Positions 54,428-62,650 of a stretch of DNA of 64,000 nt are shown here, one piece after another. A program made the position numbers and the translations under genes. Within the stretch, counting starts at the first letter, position 1. Each line of letters opens with the position of its first letter. The stretch is taken from the NCBI RefSeq assembly GCF_014640675.1, contig NZ_BMHK01000001.1, positions 248,001 through 312,000 of the forward strand, read 5' to 3'. A model generated the notes under the pieces. It saw only the letters and a list, made by a program, of their open reading frames with translations. It did no database searches and was not told the origin of the DNA. Source of the DNA: Novosphingobium endophyticum (GTDB lineage Bacteria; Pseudomonadota; Alphaproteobacteria; Sphingomonadales; Sphingomonadaceae).

Positions 54428-55093
54428 GTGAGCACTGCCCTTTGCCAGCTCGCCCAGGACTACCTCGGCATCATGCCCGCCGGCGGAATGTTGGGGGAGG
54501 TCAAAATTAATGGATGGAGATGCCTCTACTTCCGCGGCATCGACGGGCAGCCCCGATTATGGTCGCGCAACGGGATACCCCTCGAAGGCGCGGACCATAT
54601 CCTCCACCGTCTGCGCCTCATCGAGGAAGCTGCCGGAGAGCCGATCATGCTCGACGGGGAAATTCAGGTCGACGGCACCTTGGCCGCTACCAAGGCATGG
54701 TTCGAGCGGGGCTGGAAACGCGGCGGCGAAGCTGGCGTGCTCCATCTATTCGACGCAATGCCGTTGCCTGCATGGCGTGCCGGAGGATGGGAGCGGCCGC
54801 TACTTGAACGCAAGGAATGGCTCAGGACTATCGTTGGCGCCGTCGATGAGCCTTGGGACTGGCGCCCCCGAAGCGCTGGGCGAGACGATCCCGAGTGCGT
54901 GCAGGTCATGACCGACACGTGGATCTTCGATGAGGCACACGCGATCCAGGAATCGTACCGCGTTTGGGCCATCGGGGGCGAAGGCATCGTCTTGAAAGAC
55001 CCTGCATCTCCATATCGTCGCTTGCGCTGCAGTGCGTGGCAGAAATGCAAACAGGAGAACATGAGCAAGTTGGTTGGGTGCAAGGCTGCGTAA
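54428..55093 (+). CDS. ATP-dependent DNA ligase-like nucleotidyltransferase
   Basis: 221 aa, GTG start. Nearly all adenylation motifs appear in order: motif I VKINGWR (KxDG-type with Asn for Asp, residues about 25-31), Ia SRNG (about 46-49), III MLDGEIQV (about 74-81), IIIa HLFDAMP, IV EGIVLKDPASPYR (about 189-201) and V WQKCKQ (about 207-212). There is no C-terminal OB fold, so it is a minimal adenylation-domain enzyme as in some phages. It may seal nicks or act on RNA. Follows the AT-rich stretch, alone on its strand. Confidence 0.8.
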   Translation: MSTALCQLAQDYLGIMPAGGMLGEVKINGWRCLYFRGIDGQPRLWSRNGIPLEGADHILHRLRLIEEAAGEPIMLDGEIQVDGTLAATKAWFERGWKRGGEAGVLHLFDAMPLPAWRAGGWERPLLERKEWLRTIVGAVDEPWDWRPRSAGRDDPECVQVMTDTWIFDEAHAIQESYRVWAIGGEGIVLKDPASPYRRLRCSAWQKCKQENMSKLVGCKAA

Positions 55094-55395
55094 GCAAATT
55101 CACGTCTGCGCGATCGCGCGCTATCGGAAAGGCCTAAGGGCGGCTGAATGACCAAAATGTTGCCGGCTGCGGACTGGCTGCTTTTGATCGCTTGAGCTCA
55201 AAAGCCGACATCGTCGCAATTGGAGATCGAATGGATTCAACTGGCCGTTAGTAGTCTGACAGCCTTCGATTCTTTGCGAAAGGCGGACACTGCGTTTCCA
55301 CAGAATTTACCGGCTGCGCGGCGTGACGAGGGGTCGGGCGGTAGGTCAGACTACGGTCTACCTTCCGGCCCGGCGGACGCTCACCGGCTTCGCGT
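55094..55395. other. Intergenic stretch between convergent genes
   Basis: 302 bp between the ligase-like gene and the 3' end of the large STAND gene. No gene, tRNA or clear terminator is seen; nothing stands out. Confidence 0.4.
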
Positions 55396-58300
55396 TCATT
55401 CGGCCATTCGGCCCAGCGCTGTGGCTGCGAACCTCCTGGTTTCGATTGACACCGCGTTACTCGCAGCCGCGATCACTGCGCGTACTCGGTTCCAACCGAT
55501 CGTTCCGCTTGTCGCGGCCGCCCGTATGGCTGGCACCGAGAGCCGGGGGATGACGAGCTGGGCCGGGCTGTCGCAACGGTCGAGCCATTGTTCGGTGACC
55601 ATTATCGCGGCCGCGGCCGCCGTCATCTCGTTGATGAGCGGGTGGCGCAGGTAGTTGCCCCAGAGAGCGTGGCAGATGAGAAGCTGGTCCGGCGACAGGC
55701 GTTGGCGCACGACGGCGGCGAGCGCGCCGACGACGTGCTGTTCCCAGGTCGGCGGCGTCGGGAACAGGTGCGTCCAGGGTGAGGGCTCGATCGTCAGCAT
55801 CCGCTCGGACCAGTCGACGAGGTCGCGGGTGGACTGGAAGGTCTCATCCGCCGGCATCGTTTCCCTCCATGCCTGGAACGGCACGCGGTCCAGCTCGCCG
55901 CGTGACGCCATGGCGAAGAGCGCGGCGATGATCCTGGCGCGGACGAACTCGAGCTGGTCGGCGGAGGGCACCGGGGCCGCGGCCAGATCAAAGAGCCGGT
56001 TGGGATCCCCGGTTCCGCCCCCCTTGGCCGCGATCGCGGTGACCTGCGCGACGGCGTCGGCGACTACGCCGGAGACGTCGGTGCGCCTGACGTCGAGCTC
56101 GAACAGGAGCGTGCCCGAAACGCACTTGAGGAGCAGGTTGGACGAGTGCCTGATCCTGTCCTGCAGCCTGAACGCGACCGCGGGAACCGGACTGGTTCCG
56201 GCATCCAGGGCGGCGACGTTGTGCAGCACGATGTCGAGCGGGGCTGCGGTGGCCTTCATCCAGTCGAACGGCTCGAGCGAGCTGCACATCCCGACCGCCT
56301 TGGACATCGCGGCGGGATCGAGTGGCGTCTCGCCGCTGAAGTCCGCGAGGATCATCTTCGCCGCCTCGTTGACCCGCTGCCAGGTCGACAGCGTCGGCTC
56401 CCCCGGCTCATCGGTCGCGTCGAACATCGGCGCGGCCGCGCTGGTCAGTGCCTCGACCGCCTCGTCCGTGCGCCCGGCGAGCTGCAGCGACAGGGCGAGA
56501 TCGCCTCTCAGGCCCATCAGGCGAGCCGGCGCCTGGAGCGAGGCGTCGGCCGCCAGGGCGCGGCGGAACAGCGTCGCGCTCTGGTCCCAGTCCTGGATCC
56601 TCGCCGCAGCGACGGCGGCGTCGCGTGCGGCGTCGACGAGGTCCGGGTCGGAGTTGTCGAAGCGCGGCAGTGCGTCGTCGTAGATCGCGAGACCTTCCGC
56701 CTCTCGGCCACTGCGCCAGAGCACCTTCGCCTTGGCGGCGAGCAGGCGCGGGGCGTCGCCGAGGTCGGCGAGGAGACGGTCGGCCGCCGCCTCCGCCGCG
56801 GCCGGGTCCTTCAGGTTCTCGTCGATCACCCTGACGAGTAGCGTTGCGGCGGCGGTCGCCAGCGGGATGGCGCCGTGCTTCCGCGCCGCGGCCACGAGCC
56901 GCTCGAGTGTGGCCGACAGGAACGGCCAGCGCGGCGGCGTCCGGCGGATCTCAGTGATCCAGACCCTGGTGAGCGCTATGCTGCCGAAGCCCGGCATCGA
57001 TCCGAGGCCGGAGAGGAGCAGCTGGGCGTCTGACGGCGAGAGCGCGTCCAGTTCGTTCAACACGCAGTCGAGACCATCGGCGTCGTGGATGGCCGCGAGG
57101 GCGCCGAACGCGGCGAGCGTGTCGCCTGGGGGCCAGTCGTGGCCCTCGGATTCCACGCCGGCCGCGGCCATGCGCGCTGGCAGCGCCGCTCGGATGCGTT
57201 CCGCGACCCGTGCGAACCGCAGGGCGTGACGGACCCGCGTCACAGGATCGAGCGCCAGGTCCTCGTTCTGGATGGCCTGCCACAGGAGTAGCAGGACGAA
57301 GAAGTCGGCGTCCTCGCCGGCGTCCGCCGACTCCTCGATCGCCCGCTCCAGCACGGCGCGCGCCTCGGCCTCGTCTCGCTCGGCGGCGATCCTGAACTGA
57401 AGGATACGAAAAATGGCGAGGTCGACCGGGTCGCGGAAGGGGGCGCTTAGCGACGCCTCGACGCCGACGCGCGCGAAGATGCCGGCGGATTCGCCGACCT
57501 GCTTCCACACCTCCGAGGAGGCCTGGAGCAGGCTGGGCATGATGCGCACCAGGGGTCTGGCCGTCTCGCCGATGACACAGTGGAGTAGGATGCTCGAGAC
57601 GTCGGTGGCGGTGAGGCTGCGGGCATCGACGTACGCCTCCGCGATGTCGGCGTGCATTCCGGTCGCCCAGCGTTGGCCCCGGCTCTCGACGCCGAGGTCC
57701 CTAAGCAGCGGCGATGCGCGCAGGTCCGTGGACGCGGTCAGCTCGAGCCACGGCCCGGCTAGGCGGTCGAGCACGTCCCCGGGCGACTCGATCGGTGGTT
57801 CAATCGCGGCGACACGGAGCAGCCGGCTGCGCGGCTGCCGTCCCGACATCAAGCTAATACGGCAAAGCATCTCGCGATGCGCGCCCGGCAGCGAAGAGAC
57901 CATGCGCCGCGCCTCCTTCCGCACGTTCACCGCGTCCTCGGACGTCTGGGTCAGGTCGGTGTAGGAGGGCTTGGGGAAGCCCGCCTGTTCGAGCGCCGCA
58001 ACCCGCGCGTTGACCAACTGGGGGTGCCCGCCCGTAGTCGCCCATATCAGCTTGGACCAAGAATTTGCCCGTTCCCGCGGGCAGCCTTGCTCTAGCAAGT
58101 AGCGATCGATCTCGTCGTCCTCGATCGGTGGGGCCTGCAGTTGCTGCCGCCGGTCGAGGCCCAGCGCCGTCGCGAGGCGCGGCGGGAGGGGCTGGGATGA
58201 GGTGACAACGAGTACGCTCGTATGCCTGCGGAGCGTTGCGTTCAGGTCGGCGAGCGCGGCTTCGAGCGGTCGCGGATCGTCGCCCGGCTCCAGGTCGTCG

Positions 58301-59409
58301 AGGACGACCGTCATGCCGCCGGAAGACGAGGCGACCGCCGCCACTGCGCGGATCCTGCCCGCGGCAATGACGGCGTCCGCGTCGCGCAGGTTGATCCAAC
58401 CGGCCCGTCCCGCTTCCCGGGCGACGTCGGCCGCGAGGTCGGTCTTGCCCATGCCGGTCCCGCCGTGGACGACGACGGCTCCGGCCGCGAGGCGCCCGGC
58501 GATCGTCGCCTTTAGCGTTGGACGATCCAAGTGACGGGGCGGCCGCTGCGGCGGCGCCTCCACCAGGGTGGCGGCGGTGATGGCGGTCGAGCCGCCACCG
58601 CCGGGCGCCAGAGCGGCCAGCAGTCCGACGAGCTGCTCGGTGGGGATGGAGGTGCGGCCCGCTTGGTCGACGATCCGAAGGAGGTCGCCGCGCCGGAGCG
58701 GCTCCCGCTTGGCGTCGGTGGCCACCGTCCAGACGTGCCGATGCAACGCGTCGAGGGCCCTGACCGCGTCCGCGGTGGACAGGTTGCGCGTCTCGCCCAG
58801 CTCGATAAGCTGCACCTCAAGCCGGGCGGTCAGCGAGATAATGTCACCCTGGCCGGTCACCCACTCGATCGGATCGACGATGCGCTTGATGAACTCCGCC
58901 GTGGTGGCGGACGCGATCCACTTCTTCGGCTTCTCCGCAAGGCCTGGAATGGTGGCGAGAAAGGTTCGGATCGCTTCGGCGGCGGCTTTCGCTGCCTTCG
59001 ACTGCGGGTTCCGTCGCACTTCTTCCCAGGCTTCCAGCGCCGGTCTGCCCAGGGCCATCGGATCGCCCTTCTCCATCCCGGCGCTAGAGGTAGTCAGGAA
59101 CCGGAAGCGGATCGCAACGCCATCGTTTCGCGCTTGGTGATCGAACAGGTTCCCGATCGCCTCGATCGCGCCGATGCTCCGCAGTGTGACGCTGCCGGAC
59201 CCCGAGGTGTCCTTAACCTGCTCGACGAGGGCGCCGTCCGGCGAGATCCGGTCCAAGTCCTCGGCGCCCTCGATGACGAGGATCTCGCCAATTGGCAGTA
59301 CCAGCCACGCCTCGATCGTGCGCAGGATCTGGTACGAGTAGCCACGCAGGGCCGGCGTGGCGTCGCGCTCCGGATCGTTCACGAGGGGGGACAGCGTCGG
59401 GTCGGTCAA
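55396..59409 (-). CDS. Predicted nuclease-STAND NTPase-TPR protein (Avs-like)
   Basis: About 1337 aa. The N-terminal 200 residues resemble the DUF4297/Cap4 family: ALRGYSYQILRTIEAWLVLP, then GEILVIEGAEDLDRI and LVEQVKDTSG (E...QxK, a PD-(D/E)xK variant). The central NTPase has Walker A VVVHGGTGMGKTDLAADVAR and Walker B GGMTVVLDDLEPG, then a helical STAND arm. The C-terminal about 800 residues are TPR-like helical pairs (LLAAKAKVLWRSGREAEGLA; RGDLALSLQLAGRTDEAVEA). This nuclease-STAND-TPR order is that of antiviral Avs proteins, whose repeats sense a phage protein. No ATG suits the N-terminus; TTG 59409 or GTG 59382 are likely, and the open frame reaches 59670. Subfamily is unassigned. Confidence 0.8.
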   Translation of the reverse strand: MTDPTLSPLVNDPERDATPALRGYSYQILRTIEAWLVLPIGEILVIEGAEDLDRISPDGALVEQVKDTSGSGSVTLRSIGAIEAIGNLFDHQARNDGVAIRFRFLTTSSAGMEKGDPMALGRPALEAWEEVRRNPQSKAAKAAAEAIRTFLATIPGLAEKPKKWIASATTAEFIKRIVDPIEWVTGQGDIISLTARLEVQLIELGETRNLSTADAVRALDALHRHVWTVATDAKREPLRRGDLLRIVDQAGRTSIPTEQLVGLLAALAPGGGGSTAITAATLVEAPPQRPPRHLDRPTLKATIAGRLAAGAVVVHGGTGMGKTDLAADVAREAGRAGWINLRDADAVIAAGRIRAVAAVASSSGGMTVVLDDLEPGDDPRPLEAALADLNATLRRHTSVLVVTSSQPLPPRLATALGLDRRQQLQAPPIEDDEIDRYLLEQGCPRERANSWSKLIWATTGGHPQLVNARVAALEQAGFPKPSYTDLTQTSEDAVNVRKEARRMVSSLPGAHREMLCRISLMSGRQPRSRLLRVAAIEPPIESPGDVLDRLAGPWLELTASTDLRASPLLRDLGVESRGQRWATGMHADIAEAYVDARSLTATDVSSILLHCVIGETARPLVRIMPSLLQASSEVWKQVGESAGIFARVGVEASLSAPFRDPVDLAIFRILQFRIAAERDEAEARAVLERAIEESADAGEDADFFVLLLLWQAIQNEDLALDPVTRVRHALRFARVAERIRAALPARMAAAGVESEGHDWPPGDTLAAFGALAAIHDADGLDCVLNELDALSPSDAQLLLSGLGSMPGFGSIALTRVWITEIRRTPPRWPFLSATLERLVAAARKHGAIPLATAAATLLVRVIDENLKDPAAAEAAADRLLADLGDAPRLLAAKAKVLWRSGREAEGLAIYDDALPRFDNSDPDLVDAARDAAVAAARIQDWDQSATLFRRALAADASLQAPARLMGLRGDLALSLQLAGRTDEAVEALTSAAAPMFDATDEPGEPTLSTWQRVNEAAKMILADFSGETPLDPAAMSKAVGMCSSLEPFDWMKATAAPLDIVLHNVAALDAGTSPVPAVAFRLQDRIRHSSNLLLKCVSGTLLFELDVRRTDVSGVVADAVAQVTAIAAKGGGTGDPNRLFDLAAAPVPSADQLEFVRARIIAALFAMASRGELDRVPFQAWRETMPADETFQSTRDLVDWSERMLTIEPSPWTHLFPTPPTWEQHVVGALAAVVRQRLSPDQLLICHALWGNYLRHPLINEMTAAAAAIMVTEQWLDRCDSPAQLVIPRLSVPAIRAAATSGTIGWNRVRAVIAAASNAVSIETRRFAATALGRMAE

Positions 59410-59795
59410 CTTACTCGGGCCTGGATCGCCCCGGGCCCCCGTGGCGTCGATGTGTTGTCGCTTTCGGCGCTCACCGAGGGCGATCGCACGTAAGATGATC
59501 CATGCAGGCCCTCTGTTCAAGTGACCGGGGCCACCGCGTCTTGGCTCGCAGCGATTTGAGGGATCGCGGTCGCCGGCGGGCCTCATCTTGGGCATTATTG
59601 CCGCGACGCAGAGGTGGACGCGACGATGGGCACGAGCGAAAGACCGCTTTCGGGGTTGCTGAAAACGCAATCTTACGGCTGGGACGGGCGCAAATTGTAT
59701 ATAGCCGCCATCACGGCCACTGATCGAATTTGTCCCTCTTCCGAACGGGCCGCGCCCGCGTTGTAGTGCTACGACATCGCATTTCAGGGCAACAC

Positions 59796-59909
59796 ATGGC
59801 CAGCCAGTGCATTGCGTTTCGCGATTCCAAAGACGGACTCCACGCCAGTCTCGAGGAGGCTAAGATCAAATTGCGGTCCTCGGCCGCGTCGGCGACGAAG
59901 GCGGGATGA
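59796..59909 (+). CDS. Possible small hypothetical protein
   Basis: 37 codons, starting MASQCIAFRDSKDGLHASLE. Its stop overlaps the ATG of the following small frame as ATGA, which is how real small genes are often coupled. No ribosome-binding site is obvious. Could equally be debris. Confidence 0.3.
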   Translation: MASQCIAFRDSKDGLHASLEEAKIKLRSSAASATKAG

Positions 59910-60034
59910 CCGCCGGCGTTGCCAAGCTCATCCTCGACAAGCGCCAGGAGATCGAGCGGATATTCGCCGAGCATGACGAGTTGGTTGGCGCGGCCCAGGA
60001 CGGTGACAACGTGGAACGGCTTCACGTCGCCTGA
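59906..60034 (+). CDS. Possible small hypothetical protein
   Basis: 42 codons, amphipathic helix-like (VAKLILDKRQEIERIFAEHD). Coupled to the preceding 37-codon frame. Length, acidic helical character and ATGA junction would suit a small antitoxin or regulator, but no family is recognised. The flanking 59410-59795 and 60035-60246 hold no other convincing gene. Confidence 0.3.
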   Translation: MTAGVAKLILDKRQEIERIFAEHDELVGAAQDGDNVERLHVA

Positions 60035-60246
60035 GCAGATAACCTACGCAGTAAGGGCCGTTTCCATCGAGCGGCCCGCAAAGCGCCTGGCAAACAGCAA
60101 GAACAGCAGACGTCATTCAAATAGTCGAGTGATCGAGCGGAAAGTTGCGGCAGTCAGTGCCGCGTAGCGCTACAATCTTGTAGCGTTCGGTTCGATGGCC
60201 AGTATAACTTTCCCCGGCTCGAATCGGTGAGCTTGATGGGGGTATC

Positions 60247-60543
60247 ATGAATAAATCACGTCGCGTGGTCTTCTCGGCCATTATTGCAGCCACGATCGGA
60301 TTGCTGCCAGCTTCTGCATTCGCACAATCGGCAACACCAGAAGAAGTCTGGCAGAGCGGAGTGCGTTACCTGAAAGTAACCAATACGTCTGGCATGAACA
60401 CTCCGGCAACGAAGCTGTACTGCAGCATACTGGCGGCTGATGGAAGCTGGGCCTCGCTCTATCTCACTCCCGGACAGTACATTTACAAAGCGATTCATCC
60501 AGCAATGGCTGCTCAGTGGAATTGCACTCCGGTTCCCTGGTGA
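60247..60543 (+). CDS. Small secreted hypothetical protein
   Basis: 98 aa. A clear signal peptide (VVFSAIIAATIGLLPASAFA, cleaved after AFA, about residue 26) leaves a mature chain of about 72 residues with two Cys. GGGGGT lies just upstream of the ATG. Periplasmic; no recognised family. Confidence 0.65.
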   Translation: MNKSRRVVFSAIIAATIGLLPASAFAQSATPEEVWQSGVRYLKVTNTSGMNTPATKLYCSILAADGSWASLYLTPGQYIYKAIHPAMAAQWNCTPVPW

Positions 60544-60850
60544 GTTTATCAGTCCCGACCCGGTGAGCGAGACCACCTTCCACGGGTGGTCTGCTCACGT
60601 GTCTCTGCCGGAAAGCGGAAAGGGCCGCTCCTTTCGAAGCGGCCCCCTAACCGGCCCTACTTGATCGCTGGCCTATCCGACTTGCGGTTGGCGCGCATTC
60701 GACACCTCGCTCGGTCTGGCTCGGGACGCTGGCGAGGGAAGCCCGCTCGCGGTCGATCATCGTCATACCCCTGGGCCGCGAGACTAGCAACGGTCTGGCG
60801 GCGCCTTGTGCTTCGTGGGCAATCATCGCTGATGACACCCTGCGCCGCGA
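60544..60850. other. Intergenic stretch with one hairpin
   Basis: 307 bp. It contains GGGCCGCT / AGCGGCCC (60622-60645), a terminator-like hairpin without a T run that could end the secreted-protein transcript. Nothing else is recognisable. Confidence 0.4.
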
Positions 60851-61279
60851 TCAATGCGCGGCCGAGCCACCACACCGGCGCCGCAACTCATCTCGCTGCG
60901 TCCGCAGGACGGTCACCGCAGCCTCGCCGAAGATGGCCGGGTCGTCGGCACCCATGCGGCCCGCCGCCACCTCACGCCGGACGACGCGCTGGAACTCGTC
61001 AGCATCGACCCTTTCCTGATCGTCCATCGCCTCGAAGAATGCGAATGCGCACTTGTCCGCAGCGATGGCGCCGATCAGCCCTTCGACGTCGCCACCGTCA
61101 GCCTCGGTGTGTTCCATCGCGACCCTCATGGCCGCGTCGTACATGGCGAGCAGCGCAACCCTGCTTCTTTCGTCATCAACGTCCAGGAAGAGTTCCCAGG
61201 TGCGATCTCTGGTGGCCCCCGGATTCAATGTGGCCGCCGCCACAAGACCGTCGACAAATGCTTTCACGCGCTCGTCCAT
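60851..61279 (-). CDS. Hypothetical protein
   Basis: 142 aa, acidic and helical (RVALLAMYDAAMRVAMEHTE; VDADEFQRVVRREVAAGRMG). GAGGAA precedes the ATG at 61279. No motif or membrane segment. Last gene inside the island before the right attachment site. Confidence 0.55.
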   Translation of the reverse strand: MDERVKAFVDGLVAAATLNPGATRDRTWELFLDVDDERSRVALLAMYDAAMRVAMEHTEADGGDVEGLIGAIAADKCAFAFFEAMDDQERVDADEFQRVVRREVAAGRMGADDPAIFGEAAVTVLRTQRDELRRRCGGSAAH

Positions 61280-61679
61280 GCCATTCCTCGCTGGTTGGCG
61301 CGCGAGACGATACAGGCAGGTGCGCACCGCGAGCGCATTAAAGTTGGTTCATCCTTGGGCGGCGATGGCATGTGCGACCGCATATCGGCAATGGGATAGC
61401 CGAGCGAACAGACTGTGAAAGACGACAGACCAGTTAGATTCCCTGCTCGGCATCGAACTGGCGCCGAGCGTGAGCGCCCTTCCCGCCGCAACCAAGATCT
61501 AGCTTCCGAGGCCGGCCAGACCGCTGATGGGCCCCCAAATTGCCCCACAATCCACCGGTAATGACCCTGCGGTGGAAAAAAGTTGGCCCCCAGCCTGCCC
61601 CTGAGGGGGCCAGATAGGGGGCCACCTTTTCGACGTAAATTCAAAACCATAGGAATTACGCGGTCCGTAGACTCCTTTA
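61280..61679. other. Right-end region of the island with GGGGGCCA sites
   Basis: 400 bp with no supported gene. It holds TGGCCCCC at 61584-61591 and GGGGGCCA at 61605-61612 and 61617-61624, plus GGGCCCCC about 61529. These match the 8-mer beside the integrase at the left end and are therefore candidates for integrase arm-binding sites. Confidence 0.5.
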
Positions 61680-61701
61680 CGATTCCGTCCCCGGGCACCA
61701 T
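61680..61701 (+). repeat. Right attachment site (attR)
   Basis: 22 bp identical to 40905-40926 (tRNA-Phe 3' end including CCA). There is no other tRNA sequence here, as expected for the far end of an element inserted in tRNA-Phe. Confidence 0.93.
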
Positions 61702-61847
61702 CGCCCCGCAGGGGTCCGATGGCATCCATACCCATCCACAAAAACGACGAATTTCTGCGGTTTTTCGAGCCCGATTGTCCGGTCTCGTCTCCAGCGATCC
61801 GGTTGAATCCGGAGCCTAAAGTGGTATCGATGATGGTACCGGGGGCT

Positions 61848-61874
61848 GATACCATCATGGAGATACCATCATGG
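61848..61874. repeat. Direct repeat before the integrase remnant
   Basis: GATACCATCATGG occurs at 61848-61860 and 61862-61874, and a partial inverted copy (TGATGGTACC) lies at 61831. The start codon of the integrase remnant is inside the second copy. Likely recognition sites of the former integrase or its regulator. Confidence 0.5.
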
Positions 61875-62177
61875 CGCTGTCGTTCGTTGCGATAAATGCT
61901 GCAAAACCAAGGGCCAAACCTTACAAACTCAGCGACGGTGCAGGCCTCTATCTGCTGGTGACGCCGGGCGGCGGCCGCCTCTGGCGCATGAACTACCGTT
62001 TCGGCGGCAAACAGAAGACATTGGCCTTGGGCCTGTATCCCGATGTCTCGGCGCCGGGCCTATGCCCGCGGCGACCATTGGCCCGAGCGTGTGAAAATGA
62101 TGCAGTTCTGGTCTGACTACTTGGATGCTCTGCGAACAGGCGGAAAAATCCTCAAGGGAAATTTCCAGCGAGCATAG
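61871..62177 (+). pseudogene. Remnant of a second P4-type tyrosine integrase (internal deletion)
   Basis: The first 60 codons encode a normal DUF4102 start (ALSFVAINAAKPRAKPYKLS; GGRLWRMNYRFGGKQKTLAL, ending LYPDVS). At about 62049 the frame changes directly to the very C-terminus of such an integrase (AYARGDHWPERVKMMQFWSD, then YLDALRTGG, stop at 62177), with the nucleophile Tyr. Some 300 residues in between are missing, including the catalytic Arg and HxxR. It lies immediately outside the island's right repeat, so an older element used the same tRNA site. Confidence 0.9.
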
Positions 62178-62211
62178 GCATCAACCGCCAACAAGGCCGC
62201 CGTTCAACCTG

Positions 62212-62533
62212 CGCAATCTCGGCTGTCTGCTGTCGATTGTTAAGGCGTCCTCGGAGCCGGCCGCGGATTTCGCCAAGATCGCCGCCCGCAAGGCGAATGC
62301 GAGATACAATCCGATCTTCTCGCCGACTTGGTACGCGACCTGGGACGGTTTTGATCCCGTCGCCGGGATCCCGGCGCTCGCCGCTCGCCTCGCGGCGCTC
62401 GACAAACCCGCCAAGCAGACCAACCTCGCGCTCCGCTTCGGGGTGGCGCTCCTTGGCGGCCGCCAGCAGGAGGGTCGGGCCCGGCTCGCCTATCGCACCG
62501 TCGAGCACATGAAGGCTCTCTACCTGTTGATTC
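62212..62533 (+). pseudogene. Unidentified gene fragment
   Basis: An open, coding-like stretch reading SSEPAADFAKIAARKANARY, PIFSPTWYATWDGFDPVAGI, ALAARLAALDKPAKQTNLAL and RLAYRTVEHMKALYLLIL with helical, Ala/Arg-rich character. It has no start codon of its own in a sensible place and stops being protein-like after about 62533. It is probably the end of a larger gene carried by the older element; family not recognised. Confidence 0.45.
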
Positions 62534-62650
62534 TGAGAGTTGACCCGGGATTGGAGTGGGCCCTTTGGGTCGGCCGGACAGACGACTGCACCCGACCGAC
62601 CGTCAGAATTTCAAAAAGTGCTTGCAACGCGGGAGCCATCCACAGACGGC

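Larger units (their letters stand above)
40905..61701. mobile_element. Genomic island integrated in tRNA-Phe (about 20.8 kb)
   Basis: Bounded by a 22-bp direct repeat made of the tRNA-Phe 3' end, with a P4-type tyrosine integrase gene 163 bp inside the tRNA end. The content is accessory throughout: integrase, excisionase-like HTH, DnaB-N/RepA-like ATPase operon, then HEPN-like, DprA-like, phosphoribosyltransferase, nuclease-like, ligase-like and STAND-type genes. No conjugation genes (relaxase, type IV secretion) are visible, so it is either mobilised by others or a satellite-like element. Regions around 49.4-51.7 kb and 54.1-54.4 kb are visibly richer in A+T than the flanking chromosome. Confidence 0.9.
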
